A DNA stretch of 42,994 bases from Candidatus Heimdallarchaeota archaeon (GTDB lineage Archaea > Asgardarchaeota > Heimdallarchaeia > Heimdallarchaeales > Heimdallarchaeaceae): NCBI GenBank assembly GCA_023132955.1, contig JAGLXK010000219.1:1-42994 (forward strand), read 5' to 3'. The notes beneath the pieces were generated by a model. It saw nothing but the letters and a program-made list of their open reading frames with translations. It was not told where the DNA came from and did no database searches. Below, in pieces: positions 33,469-42,994 of this stretch (its first letter is position 1; each line of letters starts with the position of its first letter). Both the position numbers and the translations under genes were made by a program.

Positions 33469-34470
33469 TTACTCCTTTAACTTGACTTTACCAAATTTAG
33501 AAATCCAATCATTTTTATCATACATTTCTAACAAGAAAACATTGTCTAAATGTTCTTTAAGGAAATACACTTCCTTACCAAGTTTCTCAGCAAATTTGAC
33601 TTCTATATGCACTCCTCTCCCAACAAAGTGTCCATCATCATGTTCTATTGCAGAAAAGATAACTATGTCACTTTTGCTCAAAAGATCAAGACATTTCTTC
33701 ATTATTTCCTTTCCAGAAGAATCTTTCCATTTTTTCTCATATTTGGCAGGATTAATTATATCCGCTTCTGGAAATACTTTTTTTATTAGCTTAAGTTCTC
33801 TCTTCTCTTGTCTTTTCCCATAGATATTCATGGAATGAGCATAATATATCTGTGGAATGATTCTGTATTGTTTCCGTTTATACAATTCTAGAAGTATGCA
33901 CGCCGTATAAAACGCATCATAATTTGCTCTATGTTCTTCAAACTCCCTAATCTTCTCTTCAAGTTCTTTGTTAATAATGATGCTTTCTGTATTCTTACTA
34001 AGAAGTTTTCTCCTCGAATGAGCCAATTTGTAAATTCTATTTTTATATTTCTTACCAGGAGGTCTAAGGTACTCTGATGCAGATAACATTACACATGGAG
34101 CTGTTTTTGTTTTACTGCTTTCTTCGTTGATATTCCATGGTTCATGTTGAAGAAACTTATCAAAATCAAATGCATTATTATACGCTGCAATAAATTTACC
34201 AGCAAGAATCTGACGCACTTCTTCAATTACTGTCGTTAAATCTTTCTCAGCATTTTGTATTTTATCAACTGATAGAACACCTTTTCTGAATATCCAGGAG
34301 TTGCGTAAGTTATCATCCCATGTGCTTATGTCGTAATGAATTATTGAGTGGTATACTTGGGCTATTTTTTGTTTTAACACATTCGCTCGCATTATAGCAA
34401 TTTCAACAACAAGATCTTTAGGCAATCCATCAAGACCTGTGGTCTCAATATCCAACACATAGATATCCAT
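33469..34470 (-). CDS. DEDDh 3'-5' exonuclease fused to a nucleoside 2-deoxyribosyltransferase-like domain
   Basis: A 333-residue two-domain protein. Residues 1-200 are a DnaQ/RNase T-like exonuclease: D7 and E9 in LDIETTG, D102 in NNAFDFDKFL, and H180 and D185 in EHRANYDAF. Residues about 206-305 look like a nucleoside 2-deoxyribosyltransferase (NDT)/DNPH1-like Rossmann domain: IYYAHSMNIYGKRQEK, the IINP strand end, SKSDIVIFSA, and RGVHIEVKFAEKLGKEVYFL with E290 in the position of the NDT nucleophile. I know no standard family with this fusion. A combined nucleic acid degradation and nucleotide N-glycosidase activity is inference. The Tag-like gene diverges from it. Confidence 0.85.
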   Translation of the reverse strand: MDIYVLDIETTGLDGLPKDLVVEIAIMRANVLKQKIAQVYHSIIHYDISTWDDNLRNSWIFRKGVLSVDKIQNAEKDLTTVIEEVRQILAGKFIAAYNNAFDFDKFLQHEPWNINEESSKTKTAPCVMLSASEYLRPPGKKYKNRIYKLAHSRRKLLSKNTESIIINKELEEKIREFEEHRANYDAFYTACILLELYKRKQYRIIPQIYYAHSMNIYGKRQEKRELKLIKKVFPEADIINPAKYEKKWKDSSGKEIMKKCLDLLSKSDIVIFSAIEHDDGHFVGRGVHIEVKFAEKLGKEVYFLKEHLDNVFLLEMYDKNDWISKFGKVKLKE

Positions 34471-34694
34471 TAAAATACACCATCAGCTATTCCTTTAAGT
34501 TTTTACCCTTGCATTAAGGTTATCTTCTTGTAAGAGCATCCTTCTTGGATGTGTATGAAAAATGGTATTCAGATAACTGCAATTTTGCCATTTAAAAAAT
34601 TGCATCTGACCTATTATTCTCCCCTATTCACATTTCTCACTGCTTAATATTGTAATAACATTAATATAATAAATGTAGGTTTTATTGTTTGCTC

Positions 34695-35150
34695 ATGCCT
34701 GGAGAAAACGTACGAACTGGTTGGTTTTTCAGAGATACAGAGCCTCCTAACGATAATTCTTACTATGAAAATATGACTCGATGTGTATTCCAAGCAGGTT
34801 TAAGCTGGCAGCTTATTTCTGATAGGTGGTCTAATTTCAAAAAAGCTTTCAAAAATTTCAACATAGAAAAAGTAAGTAAATTTGATGAAGACGATATTGG
34901 AAGACTATTACAAGATTCAGGAATAATAAGAAACAGAGCTAAGATTGAAGCAGCAATTATCAATGCAATGGTCTTTTCAGAAATCCAGGAAGAGTACGGA
35001 TCCTTTAGAGATTTCATGGATAATCTAGATACATCTGAAAATTATAAACATGTCAAAAAAGAACTATCAAAACGTTTTGAACGCATGGGTTCTAAAACAT
35101 CTATGGTATTTTTGTATAGTATTGGCGAAAAAATAAAACATGAAAATTAG
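34695..35150 (+). CDS. DNA-3-methyladenine glycosylase I-like protein, degenerate
   Basis: A 151-residue relative of Tag. The helices FQAGLSWQLISDRWSNFKKAF, DDIGRLLQDSGIIRNRAKIEAAIINA and YGSFRDFM match the glycosylase core. However, the N-terminal block with Cys and His zinc ligands and the HDxEWG motif is replaced, the residue at the position of the catalytic Glu (two residues before QQAGLSW in E. coli Tag) appears to be Cys, and the C-terminal zinc Cys/His pair is absent. It may be a non-catalytic base-binding protein or a distinct subfamily. ATG at 34695 is preferred to a TTG at 34689. Confidence 0.75.
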   Translation: MPGENVRTGWFFRDTEPPNDNSYYENMTRCVFQAGLSWQLISDRWSNFKKAFKNFNIEKVSKFDEDDIGRLLQDSGIIRNRAKIEAAIINAMVFSEIQEEYGSFRDFMDNLDTSENYKHVKKELSKRFERMGSKTSMVFLYSIGEKIKHEN

Positions 35151-35180
35151 TTCCTGGAACTTACTACTCTTTCATTAAGC

Positions 35181-35552
35181 TTAGAATACTAAAATTATAA
35201 AATCTATTATTACTAAAGCAAATGTTAGAACTGCTGATATAACTAATACAAATAGTAACAGTTTGTACTTCTTTTTACCGTAAATTCCGATAGCATTAAC
35301 GATTGCATATAGTATTAGTCCCATAGCAAATAAGAATAGATAAAGCCCCCAAGTTAATTGTAAGAGTACTGCTATCCCCCCTACTATGGCTAGTATAGAC
35401 ATAATAAGTTCTGCAGCAATATGGAACAATCTTTCAAATGGATGTTCTATAAATCGAATCCCTTGTTTTCTAATTAATACTATGATCCAGAGTAAAGCCG
35501 TGATAGTACCCACACTAATTGAAAATATACCTGAGATTATTTCTAAAGGCAT
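35181..35552 (-). CDS. Small membrane protein with four predicted helices
   Basis: A 123-residue protein, four hydrophobic segments around 5-27, 45-68, 68-90 and 98-120, separated by short basic loops (RKQG, GKKKYK). The single HPFER motif lies between helices one and two. No family was recognised. It lies between the Tag-like gene and the nuo operon, converging with the former, with a 121-bp spacer to the latter. No partner is obvious. Confidence 0.65.
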   Translation of the reverse strand: MPLEIISGIFSISVGTITALLWIIVLIRKQGIRFIEHPFERLFHIAAELIMSILAIVGGIAVLLQLTWGLYLFLFAMGLILYAIVNAIGIYGKKKYKLLLFVLVISAVLTFALVIIDFIILVF

Positions 35553-35642
35553 GATTGTTTTTTTTATTACTATGTTATAATATTTTCTTAAAGTTTGTAG
35601 TAGCTAGAGAATCTTCTCTCAATAGGATTTTGGTGATTAATA

Positions 35643-35669
35643 TAAAAGAAAAAGAGGAAAAAGGAAAAA
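35643..35669 (-). terminator. T-rich terminator of the nuo operon
   Basis: On the minus strand, runs of four to six T interrupted by C fill the 30 bases directly after the nuoN stop, which is typical of archaeal intrinsic termination. Confidence 0.5.
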
Positions 35670-35673
35670 TAGA

Positions 35674-37188
35674 CTAAACTATAAGTGCAATTTTGCTCAC
35701 AATTAAGTCTGGCCATAGACCAAGAACTATTAGAACAACTGCAATTATAGCTAAAGCCATTTTTTCGAATATTGGAATTTTTATTTTGCCTGTATCTTTA
35801 GCATCTGGCTCATCGAAGAGCATTTTCTTTAGAATATATAGATATCCTCCTAAAGCTAGTAAGGAGTTAAAGATGGCCATAACAACCAACAAAATGCTGT
35901 TGATAAACATCAAAGGATTAGCGGCGTTGGCACCACCATTGAAAGTAGCGAGAATTACCATTAGTTTTGATGCAAAACCACCTGTTATGGGAATACCACC
36001 TAACGATAGTAAACCTATTGTTAGGACTGCACCAATAAAGGGTGATCTTCTTCCTATACCTTTCATGTCTCTGAGATCTCTTGATCCAAGTGTTGTAATT
36101 AGAACTCCACTGAGCAAGAACAGACCACCTTTACCTAAAGAGTGTGTAAGTATATGGAATACTGATGCTTGAACTCCTAAATTACCAGGAGCTAGAGAAC
36201 CAATTCCGAGTATGATGTAACCAAGGTGTACAGTGGTCGAGTATGCTAAGATTCTCTTGAAATCAACAATATCTTTACGCTTGAATTGAGAGAACACTAA
36301 GTAATTCCCTTCAATCATAGTTAAGATACCTAACCAAGAGATAACAGCTCCGGCACCAGCACTTAATACATCAGGAGTATATGCGAAGTATAAAGTTCTA
36401 TAGATACCTATTGCACCAGCTTTAACAACAATTCCAGAAAGTAGTGCGGAAATAGTTGAAGGAGCTGAGCTGTGAGCATCTGGTAACCAAGCGTTCAAGA
36501 ATAGCATGGCTGCTGTTACTGCAAAGCCTGTTACGAACAGAGCGATTATTACTGCAGCTATAGCTGATGTACCACTAGCTTGTACTGCTATGGAAACGAG
36601 TTCAAAGTTTACCGAACCATAGAAACCGTATGTCAAAGCAGTAGCTAATAAAACTAGCATACTTCCAGCAGTTGACATGATGAAGTATTTCATCGATGCT
36701 TCTACTGCACCTCTTTTTGCTCTCTCAAAAGCTACAAGCACATAAGCACTTAGTGCAAACAGTTCCCATCCAACGAATAGTGTGATGAAATTGTTTGCCA
36801 TAGTTACAGCGATTAAACCAGTGAGTAGTGTAAAAATTAATGCATAGTAGTAACCAAGTCCATTTTTACCTTTCATGTAGTTAACACTGAATAGTACTAC
36901 CATCCAGACAAGGAAGCTGAAAATAGTAATTAACACCGCTTCAAGTTGTCCAAACCTTAGCAGAACTCCAAGTTCATTAGCAATATATTCTCTAAATGCA
37001 GGTACATAAGTTGCAATAAATCCTAGAACAAAGACGCTTAACGCAACTATGTTTGCTAAAACATGATTAACACAATCAGCTTTTATCTTCATTTTGGATA
37101 AGAATTTCTTCAGTTGCTCAAATAGTGACAAGAGTATAGCACCAGCAATTGGTATAATCAAGATTAAGGATAGATATGGGTTCAACAT
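35674..37188 (-). CDS. nuoN: Complex-I-like antiporter subunit NuoN/FpoN type
   Basis: A 504-residue protein with about 14 membrane helices. The conserved GWELFALSAYVLVAFER helix carries the key Glu, a central KYF lysine follows, and AWLPDAHSSAPSTISALLSG is the proton-antiporter signature. SLGGIPITGGFASKL is closer to NuoN (GGIPPTAGF) than to NuoM. Such subunits translocate H+ or Na+. Its ATG overlaps the stop of nuoL (TAATG), so it is translationally coupled and is the last gene of the operon. No separate NuoM gene is present in the window. Confidence 0.88.
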   Translation of the reverse strand: MLNPYLSLILIIPIAGAILLSLFEQLKKFLSKMKIKADCVNHVLANIVALSVFVLGFIATYVPAFREYIANELGVLLRFGQLEAVLITIFSFLVWMVVLFSVNYMKGKNGLGYYYALIFTLLTGLIAVTMANNFITLFVGWELFALSAYVLVAFERAKRGAVEASMKYFIMSTAGSMLVLLATALTYGFYGSVNFELVSIAVQASGTSAIAAVIIALFVTGFAVTAAMLFLNAWLPDAHSSAPSTISALLSGIVVKAGAIGIYRTLYFAYTPDVLSAGAGAVISWLGILTMIEGNYLVFSQFKRKDIVDFKRILAYSTTVHLGYIILGIGSLAPGNLGVQASVFHILTHSLGKGGLFLLSGVLITTLGSRDLRDMKGIGRRSPFIGAVLTIGLLSLGGIPITGGFASKLMVILATFNGGANAANPLMFINSILLVVMAIFNSLLALGGYLYILKKMLFDEPDAKDTGKIKIPIFEKMALAIIAVVLIVLGLWPDLIVSKIALIV

Positions 37189-39023
37189 TAGACAATCACC
37201 ACCAACAAAGTAGCAACAACAATAAATATCGCTACTACTGATCCAAAGATCATGTTCCAGTTTATCTTACCAGTCTTGAAGAATGATAATTTTTGACCAA
37301 TCCAGAAGACAGGTTTGACAAATACTAAGTTGTACAAATGATCAATATAGAATCCGTTTGCTACAAAAGTTCTCAGCGCTTTGAAGACATTGATTTTTTC
37401 TACAAAACCTACTTCTGTTTGTCCTTTACCATAGAACAGATAAGCTAATCCTAACCCAAGAATGATTGCACCTATTGCACATAAGAATGGAACCAGTACT
37501 ACGTGAATTAGGCTATATCCTGTATCTCCTGTAAAGAAGTTGCTAGCTGGACCTTCAATTATGAAACCTGTAGCTACTACTAGAACTGCTAATATAGCCA
37601 GAACAATTCTCATGATATACTTCGGTTTGTGCACACTAGCTCCTCGGTTCTTGCCATGGAATATCATCAAAAACATTCTTGCAGCATATAAAGTTGTTAG
37701 GAATGCTACTAAAATACCTACGATGAAAGTAAACCAATGCATTGAGGCACCATCAATTGCTGCTGCTTCATATGCAGCTGTTATTATCATTTCTTTGGAA
37801 TAACCACCATTTGTGATAATTGGAATACCCATTAAACCGAGAACACCAACCATCATGAATCCATAAACCCAGGGTAGTTCTTTTTTCAAACCACCCATTT
37901 TCTTCATATCTCTTTCTTCTGCAATAGAATGAATTATTGCACCTGCTGACAAGAACAGTAGAGCTTTGAAGATTGAGTGGGATAATATGTGCATCTGACC
38001 AGGTATTAGCCCAGTTCCATGATCCTCTCTTATTGTAAAGGCTAAGAACATATAGCTAAGCTGTGAGATTGTGCTGTATGCAAGAACTCTTTTAAGATCT
38101 GTCGTAACTAATGCACCAAATGCAGCAGCTACACAAGAAACTCCAGCTATTATCATTAGTACAATGTAGAAGAATTCGCTATCCCAGATGGGTGAAAATC
38201 TTGCTACTAAGTAGACACCAGCCTTAACCATTGTTGCAGCATGTATTAATGCTGAAACAGTAGTTGGACCTTGCATTGCATCTATATCAACTGTATCACC
38301 TGCACTCAACCATGATTGCAATGGAAATTGTGCAGATTTGGTTATCGGAGCTAAGAGTAATAGAATACTCATAACAATTGGATAAGTTCCTCCAAGTGGT
38401 GTTGTTGTGTCTATGATCAATGGATTAGCTAAACCAAGTTTTTTGTTTTCGTAATAGATCCAAGCTAAGAACGCTAAGAGACCAACATCTCCAATTGCAG
38501 TCATGATAAGAGCCTTAATTCCACTCTTTGCTGGTTTTTGTCCTGCATCACCCTTCTTCATGAAGTAATGACCGATTAGGAAACAAGAACAAAGTCCTAC
38601 AATTTCCCAGCCAAGGAATAAGAATACCATGTCATGAGCAAGAACTAGTAAAAGCATACCTCCAACGAACATTTGAATGAAGAACCAATATCTTGCTTTG
38701 TGTTTGTCTTCTTTCATGTATTCTATAGAGAAGAATGCAATTAGCATACTCAATATTGATACAATTAGCACCATTAAGACAGATAATGAATCTAGGTATA
38801 TTCCTGATTTATTATCTCCCCAATTTAGCCAATTTAAGAGATAGTAAGTTTCTCCTTTATAAGTACCAAATATCAAAATTGACATTATTGCTGATACTGC
38901 TATTGTAGATACGCTGAAGAAGTCTCTAACTGTTGGTAATTTCTTCAATAGTAATGATAGAAAAGAACCAATAATAGGAACAACTACAGAAATTATTGCA
39001 AATAGTATTATTGTTTGTACCAT
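37188..39023 (-). CDS. nuoL: Complex-I-like antiporter subunit NuoL
   Basis: About 611 residues, the length of NuoL. The antiporter core has FLFLGWEIVGLCSCFLIG with the Glu, TVSALIHAATMVKAGVYL and SHSIFKALLFLSAGAIIH. The last 100 residues contain the NuoL-specific extension with FYIDHLYNLVFVKPVFWIG and a terminal membrane helix, consistent with the long lateral helix that couples the membrane arm. The frame also opens at a GTG at 39032, but that GTG is part of GAGGTGAT, the ribosome binding site for the ATG at 39023. Confidence 0.94.
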   Translation of the reverse strand: MVQTIILFAIISVVVPIIGSFLSLLLKKLPTVRDFFSVSTIAVSAIMSILIFGTYKGETYYLLNWLNWGDNKSGIYLDSLSVLMVLIVSILSMLIAFFSIEYMKEDKHKARYWFFIQMFVGGMLLLVLAHDMVFLFLGWEIVGLCSCFLIGHYFMKKGDAGQKPAKSGIKALIMTAIGDVGLLAFLAWIYYENKKLGLANPLIIDTTTPLGGTYPIVMSILLLLAPITKSAQFPLQSWLSAGDTVDIDAMQGPTTVSALIHAATMVKAGVYLVARFSPIWDSEFFYIVLMIIAGVSCVAAAFGALVTTDLKRVLAYSTISQLSYMFLAFTIREDHGTGLIPGQMHILSHSIFKALLFLSAGAIIHSIAEERDMKKMGGLKKELPWVYGFMMVGVLGLMGIPIITNGGYSKEMIITAAYEAAAIDGASMHWFTFIVGILVAFLTTLYAARMFLMIFHGKNRGASVHKPKYIMRIVLAILAVLVVATGFIIEGPASNFFTGDTGYSLIHVVLVPFLCAIGAIILGLGLAYLFYGKGQTEVGFVEKINVFKALRTFVANGFYIDHLYNLVFVKPVFWIGQKLSFFKTGKINWNMIFGSVVAIFIVVATLLVVIV

Positions 39024-39027
39024 CTTT

Positions 39028-39035
39028 ATCACCTC
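39028..39035 (-). promoter_or_regulatory. Ribosome binding site of nuoL
   Basis: GAGGTGAT covers the nuoK stop TGA and ends four bases before the nuoL ATG, a textbook archaeal Shine-Dalgarno that fixes the start codon and couples the two genes. Confidence 0.65.
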
Positions 39036-39343
39036 TTCAATGTAGCCATCTCATCTGTATCCACGCTATGAGCATGACGATAATTGTTAATGGCTATTGC
39101 TAAACCTACAGCTAATACAGCTGCACCAATAGCGATTGAAATCAAAGGAAAGACCTGTGCAAACCTTGTAAAAGTTGCATTAGCAATATTGGCTCCTAAA
39201 GCAATAAATACGACATTTACAGCTATTGTCATTATTTCAATACCCATAAGAATCTTGATGATATTTCTCTTTCCAAGTAATGCATACAAGCCTACACCAA
39301 ATAAGACAATGCCTAGAATCAGTAAATGTAATTGTTCTATCAT
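39029..39343 (-). CDS. nuoK: Complex-I-like subunit NuoK
   Basis: A 104-residue protein with three membrane helices. The second helix carries the conserved Glu in KILMGIEIMTIAVNVVF, typical of NuoK/MrpC, and the third ends near residue 85. The C-terminal tail is polar. Its start overlaps the stop of nuoJ by four bases (ATGA). In complex I it lines the proton path between NuoJ and the NuoN side. Confidence 0.94.
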   Translation of the reverse strand: MIEQLHLLILGIVLFGVGLYALLGKRNIIKILMGIEIMTIAVNVVFIALGANIANATFTRFAQVFPLISIAIGAAVLAVGLAIAINNYRHAHSVDTDEMATLKR

Positions 39344-39839
39344 GCTTTTGTCTCCTCCTTGTGTTTCTTCTTCTGATGAATAAACAATGATCCAATGCCT
39401 ATAGATGTTGCAAAGAACACAACAGCTTGCAGTATCAAATCAGTTAATCTTTCTGTCCATAGAGCACGTAAGGATTCACCTGTGGTGCTTGTTCCGAATG
39501 TAATGCTAAGACCTGAAGCCATAACTGCCCAAATAGCTATTCCCATTAGAATAGCCACAATGACAAGTGCGATTACAGATCTTTTCCAGTCAAATGATTC
39601 ATCTCTCTGTTTCTCTGTTAAAGCTACAACCACAACAAATAGTGCAGTAAAACCACCACCATATACTATGAGTTGTATCCACGCTAGAAATATAGCATTA
39701 AGTGTCAGTAACAATACCCAGAGAAATAGATTCATAGCTATCAAACCAATTATAGAAAACATTAGTCGTCTGAATTCTAGTGCAAAGATTGCGGCTAGAA
39801 TCGCTAGAATCATGAATATATATATGGTTGCTAAACCCA

Positions 39840-39840
<1 letters not shown>
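39340..39840 (-). CDS. nuoJ: Complex-I-like subunit NuoJ
   Basis: A 166-residue protein with five membrane helices. The third helix has the characteristic LAWIQLIVYGGGFTALFVVVVAL, where the glycine-rich pi-bulge region of NuoJ lies. A soluble loop with EKQRDESFDWKR precedes helix four. It overlaps nuoK by four bases and abuts nuoA at position 39840, so all three are translated in a coupled way. Confidence 0.92.
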
Positions 39841-41299
<1,459 letters not shown>

Positions 41300-41329
41300 C
41301 TATTTTATTATGCTTCTTGTTCACCCTAC

Positions 41330-41365
<36 letters not shown>

Positions 41366-41375
41366 TTAAGAGCTG

Positions 41376-41411
<36 letters not shown>

Positions 41412-41469
41412 AAATCGATAAAACAACTCTTAGTTGGGGTAATAAATCAAAATATGCTAAAAAAGCTGA

Positions 41470-42994
<1,525 letters not shown>

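Noticed and set aside
33469-35150. Reading the exonuclease-NDT/Tag-like pair as a known anti-phage system
   Set aside because: There is no recognisable sensor, protease, TIR or cyclase gene nearby and the surroundings are housekeeping; only a repair or nucleotide-cleaning hypothesis is retained.

Overview
This window reads as a piece of an archaeal chromosome, AT-rich (roughly two thirds A+T by eye) and densely coded. The archaeal and eukaryote-like information genes are decisive: aIF1A, aIF2-beta, RIO1 kinase, a Pno1/Dim2-type KH protein, NMD3 and a DUF424 protein, together with an intron-containing tRNA-Trp, TATA-box promoters (often CCTTAAA-like) and GGTGA-type ribosome binding sites. A complex-I-like membrane module, a branched-polyamine synthase, a bactofilin/halofilin-like beta-helix protein and low GC together suggest an Asgard lineage (Heimdallarchaeia-like), but that placement is inference only. 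No mobile element, CRISPR array or phage gene was found.

Layout. 1-2178: a truncated PLP-dependent decarboxylase diverges from bpsA, a likely polyamine locus. 2241-5081: a GT-C-like polytopic membrane protein coupled to a GT4 glycosyltransferase. 5392-7802: metG and a small ribbon-helix-helix regulator. 7838-12558: a translation and ribosome-biogenesis block; aIF1A, RIO1, Pno1 and a PHP protein run leftward and aIF2-beta, DUF424 and NMD3 run rightward from one divergent promoter region. 12627-16272: oligoendopeptidase F, flavodoxin, DinB-like protein and GNAT. 16363-16503: tRNA-Trp(CCA) with two predicted 32-nt introns, one canonical (37/38) and one inside the T-loop (59/60). 16511-22390: a CrtI-like oxidoreductase, an S15/CocE hydrolase, two small unknown proteins, a GNAT gene with an apparent frameshift, and a winged-helix protein. 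22484-25652: the bactofilin-like protein and an S9 peptidase. 25681-30799: a heterodimeric ABC exporter pair, a membrane protein and upp. 30902-35552: alpha/beta hydrolase, tandem GNAT, ICMT-like membrane methyltransferase, an unusual DEDDh exonuclease fused to a nucleoside-deoxyribosyltransferase-like domain, a degenerate Tag-like glycosylase and a small membrane protein. 35674-41293: a tightly coupled nuoH-A-J-K-L-N operon encoding only membrane subunits of a complex-I-like machine. 41480-42994: the C-terminal two thirds of hypF, cut by the window edge.

How the genes work together. The aIF1A/aIF2-beta region links translation initiation with small-subunit maturation (RIO1, Pno1) and large-subunit maturation (NMD3). 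The nuo operon supplies a proton- or sodium-translocating membrane arm whose peripheral subunits must be encoded elsewhere. The strongest candidates for something undescribed are the exonuclease-NDT fusion facing a Tag-like protein (a possible DNA or nucleotide clean-up module), the doubly interrupted tRNA-Trp, and the long NGS-repeat bactofilin-like protein.
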